DNA from: Spizellomyces punctatus DAOM BR117
Taxonomy: Eukaryota > Chytridiomycota > Chytridiomycetes > Spizellomycetales > Spizellomycetaceae
DNA length: 64,000 bases
Assembly (NCBI RefSeq): GCF_000182565.1
Contig: NW_015971543.1
Span: 469,397-533,396, forward strand
Direction of reading: 5' to 3'
Made by a program: the position numbers and the translations under genes. The stretch's first letter is position 1; each line of letters starts with the position of its first letter. The notes beneath the pieces were generated by a model that ran no database searches, was not told the DNA's origin, and was given only the letters and a program-made list of their open reading frames with translations. This document shows, in pieces, positions 45,550 to 58,165 of this stretch.

Positions 45550-48321
45550 TTTTGAGTTATAGTGGTATTCAATCCCTGATATCTGAAGACGAAGAGGGGG
45601 CCTGTTCGATTCCTGGGGATATTTTGGTCCCTCGTTCTTTTATGCGCTTCATTGGTAGATAGCTTGCGTACCAGAAACAGAATGCTCACGCCGTCCACCC
45701 ACAAACAGACCAGTGCATCTGTTGATAAAACATTCGTTGCAAACAATGTTACCGGCGTTACCTCAAGCATAGTTCTAAACAGTGAACAATAGTCTATATT
45801 TATGTTCTTGGTGTTTTCAATCTTCATATACCAACAGAGAATGGCGTCCTGAGAAGTGGTTGTGAGGAACCAGCCCTGTCACTATTTGCAGGCCGTGGAT
45901 CCATTTACCGACATAAAGCATTCTAAAAATAGAGTGAACTTTACTCGATGCATCCCAGGTGTCTGGGTTTGCCTTACCCGCCTCGTCAATATTGTCCGAA
46001 ATGACATTTCAATGTTTGGCATTTAGCATGGCAAGGAGCAAGAAAAAGATGCTGTACTGAAATGTGAATGTTGTCTCTTTTCATCCTACTGTCAAGGCGG
46101 AAGGAATTCGGAGGGGTGATGAATATGTCCCGTTTCATCGCGAAGGTATTTTCAATATACTGCCGTAACATTTAACTTCCGGTGTAAATACGACCCAAAG
46201 TGCATCGTTCCAGTGGTTTCTGTGAAGCAACACTTACAGTTGTTTCAGTAAGTGGTTAAGTTCCTCCACAACCTAGGCCCAATCACGAATGCATTCACAT
46301 AGAGAGGAGCAAACACCTGGGAAGGGTTAACGCCAAGCTACAAGTGCAGGTATCATCGCTTTAACAGATCGATATAATCATCCAGCTCAAGAAGCGGTCC
46401 TAACAAGTAAATTGTATCAAACACATAATAGAAGGATTCAGTAAAGAGAAATCTTTACCAGCGCTAAATGACCACTATGGTTTACTAGACTACTAAACAT
46501 TATGCTTTACCTCTTGAGCAGGTAAACATGACAGCCGAAATTCCTTAAACTTTGGACCTACCACATCTGCCTCATCAACCAAATTGGGCCCGCACCGCAA
46601 CTTGGCTACTCAAAAGCTAGTCAGATTGCGACGCTTTGTCGAACAAAAGCGCATTAGGCAAATATATCAAGTAGTAAAACTACCAGGATACGGATTATAT
46701 TCCCGCACCAAACGGCTTGTAGGACGTATTAGAATATACCAAAAAGCACAATGGGTACGGATCCTCTGCCGCCAATCCCACCCTAAGGACCCTATTACCT
46801 CTCCTCCATCTGAGACCGTTGCCTTAATATGCTACATCCCTTCATCGAGGTGATACGCTGCGTCTCCTCAATGTACCAGTCCATCCACATCACCCGCTCC
46901 GTAAGGTGCTGCAAAGCTCATGGAGCCGCGGTATTCAGACAGAAGGTGCCTCTTAAAAGTCGGACGAATGCTAACTGCGCGGATAGCGTGATTAGGGCAA
47001 GGGGATGAAGCTGTACCGAGCCGGAGACTGGTAGCAGCCATTATGGCATTCATGTATCATAATGGATGGATGTTGAGTATGCTCGCGGATTTATCCACAA
47101 AGGTGTTCGATAAGGATTCATGGTTTTTCCGACACTTTACTCCTTCCCCGCAAGTCCAGGTTCTGCCTGCGACTGATCGAAGCGCTGCAAGATCCCGTTC
47201 AAGCTGTTCCTCAATGCGTGCATGTTTGGAGTTCGGAATCCAGCAGCAATTTTGTGGCGGATCGTACGAAATCAAGCTTTGCGGGAACCAACTGGGACGG
47301 AGATGGTAGCCATGCATTCCTTGGCCATGAATTTGATATCAACGTTGGAAAAAAGTGGGTGGACTGTATTGCTTCTGTTGAGATTAGCAGTGCGCATGGG
47401 CCAAATGGTACTTCTCACGGGGATTTGGAGAGCTGGGTTTTAAAGACGATGTGGATCTTTGGTATATGATGGTGCCGTATTTCAGAGGGTAGAGATGCTT
47501 TTTGCCGCCTTCCTAATGTGAAAAGATTGATGATGAGATGTTCCGTTTCGGGTACATATTAATGGATATAACCTGGAACTGCTTGCGGATCGCTACTTCC
47601 AGTTTCTGTATTTAAGATATCAATGAAGATAACCTAAATGTCCTCAAGCAGACTCGGCAAATCGGCCGGTTCCAAACTCTATATGATGTGAATGTATATT
47701 AGAAGGTTCAGCGGACCTGAAAACAGCTTCCAAGAAGATACAAAATGTCATCCGTCGTCAGAAACCTCCAATGGCGGACGATCTACGAACCAGATACCTG
47801 CCGCTAGAGGGAAACGAGAAGCACTTTGTAACAACCTTCCCATCGAACCATGCATGCAAAGAACCAAAGATGTGGAAAAGGTCTTTTGCATTAGCAAACA
47901 ACATTTCCGCATCTGATCAGTGATGCCTTCAATCTCAGGAGTTTCCTTGATTGATCGGATGTCTATTCAGAGTCCTCTATATAGATCTTTTCCTAGTGGT
48001 AACGATTCTCCTTTTTCGAATCACTATCGAACGTCTCCTTCAACACCCTTGATATGAGAATGTGTTGGTACGTCAAAGAGTGAATATGCTTCAAGCATTA
48101 CTGAGGGACAAATACTCTCCGAGTCGGCAGCATGAACTTGACCAGAATGCTCAACCGATCTGGTAACCGATCTTGGACAACTGACTGATCATAATTGTGC
48201 TTATCGCTTGGAGTAAGCATTTGTAGAAGGCCCTTCCCAATCTTCAGCGCAGCTCATAGCATTAGACAGACAGTATGTATATTTCGACAACCTACAGAGC
48301 AGAAACATGACAATCCCCTAT
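45550..48321. other. 2.8-kb interval without a confident gene
   Basis: Contains open but unsupported frames, e.g. 46584-46853 plus (basic, 89 residues) and 47218-47469 plus (83 residues). No transposase, reverse transcriptase or terminal repeats are seen. It would contain the GMC promoter. Confidence 0.4.
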
Positions 48322-48672
48322 TCAATGCTCTGTATTGGTACTCTGACTCTCGCTGCACGTCGGCCCACTCTCAAAGTGAACTTTCCTGCCGCTCTTGTCC
48401 TCGCAAACTATGGTATCTTCCACAATTGGCAATTCGCCTGTAAGGGGATTGGGTGTCGGGGCAGCTGCCATGTGCTGCATGCGTTGTCCAGCCTCAACGG
48501 CCGCCCGGTCGCCACCTAGTTGCGTGGTGTAGAATTGAAGTCCGGCTTCCGAGTTGAATTGAGACATGGGGTTGGATCGAGCATGTCGTCCGCCTCCGCC
48601 TTCAGCCCCTACGGGGTCGTGCACGGCTATGCGAGCGCCCGGTGAGTGTGCTTTCTTTTTTTCGCCAGTCAT
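48322..48672 (-). CDS. Small hypothetical protein, 116 residues
   Basis: A single open frame from ATG 48672 (MTGEKKKAHSPGARIAVHDP) to a stop at 48322. It is polar and Gly/Ala-rich with no Cys pattern, signal peptide or TM segment. Segments such as GLQFYTTQLGGDRAAVEAGQ and PNPLTGELPIVEDTIV look like genuine coding composition. No family is recognised. The antisense frames are shorter. It could also be the last exon of a longer gene, since no upstream exon can be excluded. Confidence 0.4.
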   Translation of the reverse strand: MTGEKKKAHSPGARIAVHDPVGAEGGGGRHARSNPMSQFNSEAGLQFYTTQLGGDRAAVEAGQRMQHMAAAPTPNPLTGELPIVEDTIVCEDKSGRKVHFESGPTCSESQSTNTEH

Positions 48673-49420
48673 TATTGCGCTTGTGGAGATCCTGTCAGGT
48701 AGAGAATATCTTCCTGGCAAAGTGCAATCGTGTATGAAGTTTGAGAAGCTGCATTTTGTGACCTAAAAGATTGGACAATTTACGTAAGGGCACTTTGGAC
48801 GAGGGACTTGCAACGTCTTTGGACAAATTGCAAGCACCATCAGATACCATTCTCAAATAAAGTATGGGTTTGGATATGCCATGTCATTTCACCTGAAAGA
48901 CAAAAGTTCATTTACCGGTCGTCAAAGTCCATCTTACCACTGCAACTCAATTGTCAACTCTATATTTCTTGTTCCAAGGTTTATGCATCCCACGCAGAAC
49001 CCCCATTTCCCTTGAGGTTCGTTGTTTCCTTGGGTTTACTTTGCCTGGAAGTCCCCTCTGGGTGCTTACGGGCTTTTAAGGATGCGGTCCCATCTTTGGA
49101 CACAAAAAGCGCCCAAATACGTGCTTAGAAGGCCCGAGCAAAGCGCGCGACTTTACAACCGAACTTTGGCAATTTGGGGACATCTCTTTCTTTGGGACCT
49201 CATTTAACTGTTTTTACTTGTCTTGTTCGTCTTCTTCTTTTACTCCCATTCCGGCTGTTGCTCCCGAATCACAACTACAAGTCGTTATTTTGACGTTCAA
49301 CGTTATCCACCAGCTCTTTTTGTGTACCTCATACATTCACCCACGTTTTGCAACGCTGCCGAAACTCCCAATAGCCACACCTCTTAAGAGCTAATTGTAG
49401 ACAGTGTCGCATGCCCTGCC
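48673..49420. other. Intergenic upstream of the CLC gene
   Basis: No frame is supported. It should carry the promoter and 5' UTR of the CLC gene, and perhaps that of the small minus-strand gene. Confidence 0.5.
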
Positions 49421-52400
49421 ATGACTCCTTTCTTCCCTTCCGGTTCCGTAGAGCACGACAACGACGAACCGCCAAGTCGTCGCCGCACTCGGTTTGCGTC
49501 TGATTCCTTCTCCATGCCCCGCCCTCCAAGCGATTTACTGTGGGAAAATGGGGCTTTTGACGAAGAAGTATCTGGAATATTGCGCGAGGATGACGGTGGG
49601 AAGCGAGTGTCGTTTGCCCCTACGTTAGCCTCTCTTCCTATTGTGGAGGAAGTGAATGGTGCAAACACGGCAAACGAGGTGGCGGAGACTGATAGCGAGG
49701 CTTCATCGGACTCTGAACCAGATGAGCGCACACCCGTACTTCCAACATTTATCCGCCGTCCACGCCCACCCCTTCGCAGCGCAACCACCATAGAGACGGA
49801 TTCGTCACGCCGAAATACCTGGCATCCATTCACACTCCCACGGATAGCCTCAGGCCCCAGATCAGCCACCAGCCGTCAGAGCATCTGGGGCTACGGCTCA
49901 ATAGCGACGGAAAGCACAGACGATGAAGCACAATTAAGAAGGCCCTCTCGAGCCCGGGCTCAATGGCGAAAGTCCTTCATCTTCTCCAAGCGTAAGAGCG
50001 CGGTCTATGACGATGAAGGGACTGACAATGTCATGGGAACCGGGATGAGAGTGTGGTATGAAGATTATACGACGATTGACTGGATACACGACACAGTCAA
50101 GGAACGTGTACGGCTCCGCTCTCTTCGCAGTATACCAGGATTGAAAGGACGGTTGATGAATCATCTGGATGCGGCACAAGCATGGATCTTGCTCGCCTTG
50201 ATTGGAATAGCATGCGGGTGCATTGCCTCTTTTATCGACATTGCATACACCTTCCTGTCGGACTTGAGAACCGGCTACTGTGGAACCGATATCTGGAGAA
50301 GCAGACGCAGCTGTTGCGTTGCTTCGTCATCTGGTAAGCGTGAGAGTTCACATCTGCCCTCAAGTTTTTATAGCATTAATGGACCCTTTCACAGAAATAT
50401 GCACAAGTTGGGTTACATGGCCTGACCATTTCAATCTACATCCCATCTCCCCGTTTACCCACTACACATCTTATATCATGTACACCGTTACCGGCATATT
50501 ATTTGCAACGGCTTCCGCACTGGTCGTAAAGCTCTCAAAGACCGACTCCACCTCGTCGTCATCAGGCGAAGGAGCATCGAGCGAACCTTCGTGGGTGACT
50601 ACGGCCAGAGCACAGCGGGGCCTGCGAAGAAGTAGAAGCAGAGACCACAGTATGAAACAGCAGAAGAAAGTGAAATACCATGCTGCTGGAAGTGGAATAC
50701 CAGAAGTGAAAACTATCCTTGGCGGCTTTGTTATAAGAGGATTCTTGGGATTTAGAACGCTGGTTGTCAAAGTTTTTGCTTTGGTAAGGAACTGTTTGAG
50801 GAGTTGCCAAGATGTAATCACTGCTAACATGACATGCGCTTTGATTTGGTTAGATCCTCTCCATTTCATCAGGACTTGTCATTGGCGCACAAGGACCGTT
50901 AGTCCACATTTCTTGTGCTGTGGGTAATGTCTTATCCAGAATGTTTAACAAGGTAAGTCATGTCTCCACTTCATGTATTGCCATGAATCCTAATCAGAAT
51001 TTCTTCGTTGCAACGAATAGTACGCTAAGAATGAAGGAAAGAGGCGTGAGATTCTCTCTGCAGCATCTGCCGCCGGAGTGTCTGTCGCTTTTGGAGCGCC
51101 GTTGGGTGGGGTCCTGTTCGCATTGGAAGAAGTTAGCTACTACTTTCCGCTGAAGACAATGTGGAGAAGTTTCTTTTGCGCACTTTGTGCTGCCGGTACC
51201 GTGCGACTCATCAATCCTATTGGATCTGGGAAAGTTGTCCTGTTCCAAGTGGAGTGGGAGGGTGACACCCAATTAGGAGGCGTCTGGAGAGTGTGGGAGA
51301 TTATCCCGTTTGCGCTGGTTGGCATTTTAGGGGTGTGTACCATTGTGTGATTTCCTGGTAAATGGTTTGAGAACTAACAGCATCCTAGGGAGTTTATGGT
51401 GCATTGTTCGTACGATTGACCGCGGCATGGTCTCGTATCCGAGCACGTTCGTGGTTTGGCAGACGGCATGTTTTGGAGGTGTTCATCATCGCTGCCATAA
51501 CTGGGGCGGTTAGCTTTCTCTGGGATTTGACAAGGTAAAGGAGGCATCTTATCGGGCCTACACCGCATTCCAAAGTTTAACAATGTGCGTCACAGAATGG
51601 GCAATGGCGAACTTGTTGGAGAGCTCTTTGCCCAATGTACATCTTCCACAATGAACTCGCCACTTTGTCGCACGAAAAGTATCTCATCTACACTTGAAAT
51701 TCTCGCGATCACACTTGCTGTAAAGGTTGTGTTGACGGTCATCACGTTCGGCGTGAAGGTGCCAGCCGGCATTTTCATCCCTTCCATGTGTGTCGGAGCT
51801 TTAATGGGACGCATGGTCGGAGTTTCCGTTCAATGGATAGTTGGGACGTATCCTGATTATTGGATGTTTGACTCATGTCGAGGAGAGAATCTTGGTGTGT
51901 TGGGTGGGCCGTCTTGTGTTGTACCCGGTGTCTACGCGGTTGTTGGTGCGGCTGCTGCCGTTAGTGGGGTTACGAGAATGACAGGTAATTGACGGCTATC
52001 CAGGATGATCGCATTGATGAAACTAACTTTTGCTCTCCAGTATCATTAACGGTCATCATTCTCGAATTGACGGGTTCTCTTCCATCCCTCCTCCCGGCTA
52101 TGTTGAGCATCATGCTTGCAAAATGGGTAGGTGATGCCATTGCTCCGATGGGTCTCTACGAGACTGCCATCTTCGACAGTGGGTATCCGTACCTGGACGC
52201 AAAGCGCGGTGTGCGAGCAAAGGGGGGCAAAGGATGGACTGTTGTGGATGTGATGGAAGCCGGAAAGAAAAGAGGAAAGAGCATTGCCGTTATTAGATGT
52301 GGGACAAAGTACACCATTGATGATTTGGAAAGTTTGGCAAAGGGAACTACCAATGCAGGAGCCAGATCCGGCCGATCAGCTGTCAATAATGGGCAGCAGG

Positions 52401-53068
52401 AAGATGGCGGATTCCCGGTTGTTGAAGGAAGCGATGTCCTAGTCGGATACATTGCAACTCCAGAGTTGCTCCACGCCATACACCTCGTCAAAACATCCCC
52501 AAACCCCATGTGGCCGATTATCTTCAAACGTCCCCCTCCTGTGGCCAGTGTCACCGAGCGAGATAAAATGATGTCCCAGGTGGAACGGATTGTGGATCTG
52601 GAAGGATTGCTAAATGCAGTCGCCAGCAGTGCAGGGTTAGGCGGCAGAGGGAGAAGTCCCGTCGGAAGAGGAGGCTGGAGATCACCAACCCTAGAACATA
52701 GCATCGAGCGAGGATCAGCACAATCTCTGATCAGACCATCGTCGCCACCTACACAAGCGCCTTTACATCCTATTTCATACACACCTGCCACAACACCCAG
52801 CCTCACCCCACGAACCCCACATGAGCCTATATCACCAGAATCCAGCGATACGGAATCTGAGGTTCACGATTTCACACCATGGATGGACACTGCCCCGCTT
52901 TCCGTCCCACACACCACCTCCCTAGATCTAGTTCACGAGCTTTTCGTAAAGTTGGGGATAAAGACCCTCTGTGTCGTATGTGATGGGAAATTGGTCGGCG
53001 TGGTGCACAAAAAGGGTGTTGTTGCATTTGTAAGAGAGGTTAGTGAGCGTAGTGGAGAAGGAGATTGA
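49421..53068 (+). CDS. CLC-family chloride channel/transporter with CBS domains and atypical gate
   Basis: Roughly 1000 residues in about nine exons. A long disordered Ser/Arg-rich cytosolic N-terminus comes first. The first TM helix ([19 protein letters not shown]), a lumenal segment ending CTSWVTW, and the CLC core follow. The filter motifs are [14 protein letters not shown], then [12 protein letters not shown] where the family has GKEGP, then [19 protein letters not shown] with the internal proton-pathway Glu kept, and [17 protein letters not shown]. The C-terminal region holds two CBS motifs (the last in [19 protein letters not shown]) separated by a disordered insert. Gln replaces the gating glutamate (codon CAA at 50890-50892). 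Related fungal CLCs such as yeast Gef1 sit in Golgi/endosomes and are Cl-/H+ exchangers; this form may be uncoupled. TGA at 53066-53068. Confidence 0.92.
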
Positions 53069-53349
53069 TTTAGTAGTTAGTTGCGAGAGACAGTTGTGAT
53101 CGTGTTTAGGTTATGTCGCTTGTTTCTAGTGCTTGTGATGCATAGACTATTTTCCTTTTTCAATAATAATTAATCTTGATGCAAGATGTTAGAAATACCG
53201 CTGCTAATGTACAGCTGCAAGCGATGGCGGTCTGCGCTGGCAAGGTTTTTTGAAAGGAAAAATGGCAAAAATACAATTAATACCCCAAATTGAAGCATCA
53301 CAAATGCTACGACAACAGATTTTGCTAAGAAACAATCCACCCTTTTAGC

Positions 53350-56099
53350 TCATACCCCCTCAATATGTTCATCAAGGTCCATGCCGTTTTGCGCAACTCT
53401 TTTCATGTACTCTACAACGCTCACCACCCTCTTTTGACTCGCACACCAACGTGCAAAGACGGTCATCAACCCCGCATTTGCATTAATAGCATGCATAAAG
53501 TCCCCAACGACCAGTAACTCTCTTTTGGCTCTGGACAACATGACGTTTATCCTCTGTCGATCACTCATGAAACCTACACCATCCGTTCTGACAAGAGAAG
53601 CAAAGACAATATCCGCTTCATGTCCTTGAAAGGAATCAATATTGTAGCATCGTTCACGACATGCGTAATCACGATGTGTGAATTTGTTTCTGAGGAGGGC
53701 ACGGTGGGCATCGTATCCCGTCAAAATAGCAATACGAGAAGGTGTTTCGTAGAGTCGACGAACGGATATCAATCGATGAATAACAGTAGCTTCTCCTTGA
53801 TTGGTCCAAGAGTGGCCTTGCTTTTTTTGACGGCCACTGACGTTTACCCAGAGTACACTGTTTGTATTGTCTTCTGGTCGGGATTCAGGTGTAACGAGTC
53901 CTATAGGTTTATACACGTTTTCGGATAAAAAGTTTGCGAGGGGTCGTGGGAGGCGGTATTGGGTTCGTAGATGGATGGAGGAGACTGTTTTCGGTAAGGT
54001 TTCTTTGAGGGGTTCCAGGGCGTCAAAGGCGTGGAATACGTTTGTTACTTGGAAGCCGAATGGGGGGAGTTGGTGTTCGTCTCCGAGAAACACTACCTAA
54101 AGTTTAAAGTCGGTTAACACAAAACTAGTACGATTTTGCGATTATGAATCAACGACATGACCTTTTCCAATGTGGGCAACTGGGAAAGTACCCAAGGGTA
54201 AGCAGCTAAATCCGCTTGACTAGCTTCATCAACCAACAGCCATTTCACAATTCGGTTCTTGAGAACCCGTGTCATCATCTTGGCGTTACTCATCATACTC
54301 AACGTACACAAAAACACACAGCTCTCTTGCGCTTTTTGGTATGGACGTGCCCGTGAATTCTCGGGTATCCTTTTGCTAATGACGATCCGGTCCGAAAATT
54401 CGAAATATTGGCCTTCGTGCCATTCAAAGTAGAAATCCTCTGACACAACCGTTAAGAACTGGGTGTGCCCGGTGCGATGGAGCTTTTCTGCAACGTTTTT
54501 TACTGCAATGTTTGAATTGGCTACGACGAGGAGGACGGGGAACTGAGGCTTTTGTTCGTTGGGCAGTCTGGTGAAGATTTTGGAGAGAATGCTTGCGGTG
54601 GTGCTGATGACGGTGGTTTTTCCCGTCCCAGGTGGTCCATGGACGTAAATAAACAAAGCGGGAAATTCGTGTTTTGGAGCAAAAATCATTTGAACGGCGG
54701 AAGCTTGGGCATTGTTGAGTCCAAAAAAGTTGACTCCTGCAAGATCGTCTTCGTCGTCCCCATATGGAATGTATACCTCTGGACCATCGATCCTTGTTTC
54801 ATCTGACTGTTTCTGGATCGTTATCGGCTGCTGATGAACGTCGGGCTTGTACATGTCCAGCTGCGTCGTGTAGAGGCGTGTTAGCGGCGACAACAGTGTC
54901 TCAGTAAAGACGTTGAGTAGACTCATGTCTCCCGACAACAGTTTTTTGAGAAAAATGCACAGCGTTGTATCACCAGATAATCCCTTTTGCGTCGGAAGTA
55001 CAATGATCTGCACAACCTGATCAGGATCAATCGATGGGGTAATAAACGCTGATTTTCCTTTGACGATTCTAATGTCGCCGGGGACTTCACACCCATCTTG
55101 CAGCTGGATGGTCACTTTATCGTTTTCTCGCACGCGGGTTGCAAAACGGCTTTGCTGAACTTTGAGGTACCGTTGACCCCACATGTCTTCGTTACTCAGA
55201 TGATCATATTCGCATTTATATGGATTACGACCACCTCCCGCAACTCGAGTTGTCGTAGTAGCAAGGAACATGCACATGGGAAGATACTTTTCGTTGAGCT
55301 CGGTGATTGCGTATGATGTGTCTTGCACAGGTGCGGTTGACCATGAGCAGCGTTCAATAAAGGCGTTGTACGACAGGATGGCCAGACTGACAAAATGCCG
55401 AAATTCTTCATTCGTCGACAAGTCGATATCCATGGCCGTTTCATCCGCTCGTGCGTTCTTTGCTACTTGTAAAGAGTCATTTACCCTTGGCGGCACATGC
55501 GCATCGTAAGCGCTGGTACTTTTTATCCCCAGATCTTTATAGAGAAGTAAAATGGAATACCAAATCTCGGTGCCTACAATGATCTTACTTGAGTCTGATA
55601 ACCATGCGTCCAGGGCTGCAACCGGGTCTTGCATCACTGGGTTGGAGATGTGGATTCGAACTTGTAGCAGCGGATCGAACGGTTCTGGGCGTCGATGTTG
55701 CTTCCCTACTGCAATGGACAGGCATCTTGTTCCACTCGCAATATGTATCAAGATGGTTCTTTGGTCTTCGTTCTGAACTGCCAGTCCGTAGATTCCAGAG
55801 ATGCTTGACAAGCCTCCAGGTAATGGGCCCCGCTGTTCGTCCAGCCAATCTAAATGTGACTCTGTAAGATTCTGTAGAGACAAAAACCAAACCGTTGCTT
55901 GTCTCGGGTCGGGGACATATTCCGCAAGTGGGATTTCATATACTTCTCCGGGGTCAAAACTCTCCTCTGGAATCTCCGCATCTAAATCCTCATCATTAGA
56001 ACCATCGTTGAAACTGTAGCCGTCGGGAAAAGTACGATGTGGGGATGACTCTAGGGCTTCAGGTTGGTTGTCCCAGATGTGGCAGGTGAATGTGACCAT
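53350..56099 (-). CDS. UPF1-like superfamily 1 helicase with exonuclease-like N-terminal region
   Basis: About 890 residues in two exons split by one intron of about 65-70 nt near 54100-54160. ATG 56099 (MVTFTCHIWDNQ) is the first ATG in frame. Motifs in order: Walker [32 protein letters not shown] (Ia), LLVDEASQADLA (II), GDEHQLPPFG (III), QYRLPRPLANFLS, DSFQGHEADIVFASLVR (V) and RINVMLSRAKRELLVVGD (VI). This is the UPF1/Dna2-type SF1B set and implies ATP-dependent 5'-3' unwinding of RNA or DNA. The first 250 residues (TVWFLSLQNL, SKIIVGTEIWYSILLLYKDLGI) resemble the layout of a DEDD 3'-5' exonuclease fold without the usual acidic metal ligands. Convergent with the CLC gene. Precise orthology not determined. 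Confidence 0.88.
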
Positions 56100-56458
56100 G
56101 TTTGATTGTTCTGCGAGTGCGAAAGAAGGAGCTGCTCGAGGTCTGAACGATAGCACAGCTTTTGCAAAAGGCGATCAAGTTAAAAATAATAGCGCAAACA
56201 GTTTTCTTCTGCCAAGCTCTACCCAAACAGTAGGGCATCATCATTTTTCGCGGAAACTTTCATACAGCAATAGGAATGGGAATAAAGCTTAACGCAAGTC
56301 ACCAGGACTCATATTACATAAGCCGATCACATATTATAAACAAACAATTAGGTATGATATCACTAATCTAAGGTATACGAAAGAGTACTCCTACAAGGTA
56401 TTGATAAACTCAAAGCATTAATTAAATATTGATAGGCCATCAAATAGGTTCAAAAGAA
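56100..56458. other. Intergenic between helicase and homeobox genes
   Basis: AT-rich. No frame is supported. It contains the helicase promoter. Confidence 0.5.
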
Positions 56459-57260
56459 TCAACGTCGTCGCCGCATTTGAAACCACTTTTGGACTTCGGC
56501 CAATGTCCAGCCAATGCCATGTGCAATGTCCATCATCACATTGTTCGTTGGGTATCGCTCTTCATAAAATTCCTGTTCCAATGCTTTTTCTGCTGTCTCT
56601 GAGGGAGAGCACGGGAAACTGGGGTCTTTGCGGCCTTTGGACTTTGGACCGGTCGGGCGCTTGGCTTGTGGGTCACGGTAAGGCGTACAGCGTGCTGTGG
56701 TGCTTTTCCTGCCCTTTTGGGGAGTTCTAGGGTGACGCTTGGTGTTTGACAATGGTGAAGTGGCTGAAATAGTATCTACTGTAACTCTTGGCGTGAGGCC
56801 GGCCTACCCCATCACGGAAGAATGAGACAAAAACGTGACAGTGGAGCAAAAAACAGTGTCATTCCAAACGAAAAAAAGATACATACCTGAAACGCTCGAT
56901 TCTTTCTCATAGAAACAGGTTCATTTACAAGACCTCCAGTCAGAAGCCACCATTGCCCAGCTCCCATCCCAAATCTGGAACACCCCTCCGGCAAGCCCGT
57001 AGGATCATTACGGAAAGTCGCACCTCCACAATCATCACTTGACTTGAATTTGCCTTCTTCACAGGAATCCGAAACGGGGCTCATGGAGCGCATGGCCAAT
57101 TCTGATGCCAAAAAATGTACCCGACGAGGAGGTTTGATGAAAGGCGGTGATGGTGAGAGGCAAACGAGAGGGCAATCAAGCAGATCAATGTCGGGGACCA
57201 GAGTATCAGAATCAAACTCGTTTGCTCTGCCCTCAAGATCAAGACAAGTTGCTTCCGTGT
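56459..57260 (-). CDS. Divergent homeobox protein ending at helix 3
   Basis: The last exon ends in a homeodomain: ALEQEFYEERYPTNNVMM (helix 1 and loop) and IAHGIGWTLAEVQKWFQM followed by RRRR and the stop at 56459. Leu16, Phe20, Trp48, Phe49 and the basic end are present, but invariant Asn51 is Met (codon at 56474-56476). The homeodomain is the extreme C-terminus. It is preceded by a Lys/Arg/Pro-rich linker, an intron at roughly 56812-56885, and an upstream exon with KPPRRVHFLASELAMRS and Cys/Gly-rich sequence. The start is unresolved: the coding-like frame extends upstream of the ATG at 57093 to about 57260. Expected to be a nuclear DNA-binding regulator if the lost Asn is tolerated. Confidence 0.7.
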
Positions 57261-57688
57261 GAAGATCTAGTTCATCTAGTGTGAATGTCCCAGTCCATTA
57301 GACTCTTTTTGGTCTAATGGATGAAGGCTTAGTCATCATGTTCTGTGCGTAAGCATTGCCCCATTGTTGAAGCTAAAACCTAATCCTTCTTAATGACGAA
57401 CCTACTTCACTTGCGGGAGACACGGCTTGGGTTGGCAGTCATAGCGGACACCCATATTGCGTTGCATGTGTGTACTTAGATATCAGACGTTGGAAGAACG
57501 GCAACGTATGCCAAATGTAGGGTAACGTAAGGCATGAACCCGCAATTCTAATGAAAACCTTAAGCGATATGTACAATCATCATGTCTCCCTAAATGAATA
57601 TCATACAATCCCCCCCCCCTCCTTCTCTCTAATACTTCCATCTTTATTTTTTTTTTTCTTTTCGCTATGGCAGCATTGTCCGTAACAT

Positions 57689-58165
57689 TCAAGCCGAAAA
57701 TGCCAACTTTGGCGGAACCCAAACCTCATCGTCGCTGCCCCCTGACGACGGCCAAGACATTGACCTCCTCCTTCCAAAAGCTTCAAGTGTCATTTCCGCC
57801 AACTTGTCCATTGTCAAAGCCTCTAAACAATTATTGACGTTTCCTTGTTCATCATATACTGTTGGAAACGCGGCCGAGCATCTCCATTCCCCGTCAACGA
57901 CAAACTTGAATGCCCATGACCGGGTCCGGTCAAGAGATAGTGTGATGGCGAATTCGTCGTAGCACGCTGGATCTCGTGGTAATGGGATAGAGACGGCCCA
58001 GCCGTCAAATTCGCCAGTCAGAAACACTGTTTTGGCGGAGGAATGATGCCATCGGAAAATGACTTGTTGGTGGGTAACGATGCGGCGGGGATACGAGAAA
58101 GGTGAGAGTGGTGGGGAGGATGGAGACAGGCTTGGCGATAGTGGTGTAGTAATGTACGGCGGCAT
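57689..58165 (-). CDS. Small CBM48 (AMPK-type glycogen-binding) domain protein
   Basis: A single exon of 158 residues. ATG 58165 (MPPYITTPLSPSL) is chosen because no ATG lies further upstream in frame. After a Ser/Pro-rich lead comes a CBM48-like fold: VIFRWHHSSAKTVFLTGEFD, GWAVSIPL, WAFKFVVDGEWRCSAAFP and DEQGNVNN, with the Trp residues and the NVNN end typical of AMPK beta-subunit glycogen-binding domains and yeast Crp1/Mdg1. The C-terminus has Arg/Ser-rich sequence and ends PPKLAFSA. No catalytic domain is attached. It may bind glycogen or glucan, or be a scaffold. A (CA)13 tract lies about 135 bp upstream of the start. Confidence 0.8.
   Translation of the reverse strand: MPPYITTPLSPSLSPSSPPLSPFSYPRRIVTHQQVIFRWHHSSAKTVFLTGEFDGWAVSIPLPRDPACYDEFAITLSLDRTRSWAFKFVVDGEWRCSAAFPTVYDEQGNVNNCLEALTMDKLAEMTLEAFGRRRSMSWPSSGGSDDEVWVPPKLAFSA

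Noticed and set aside
45590-45630. GTTCGATTCC tRNA T-loop-like sequence
   Set aside because: The flanking bases do not form a T-stem and no D- or anticodon arm lies upstream.
45550-48321. Mobile element in the gene-poor interval
   Set aside because: No transposase, reverse transcriptase, terminal inverted repeats or target duplications could be seen.
52156-52806. 216-codon minus-strand open frame
   Set aside because: Antisense to the CBS region of the CLC gene, whose sense frame is clearly coding.
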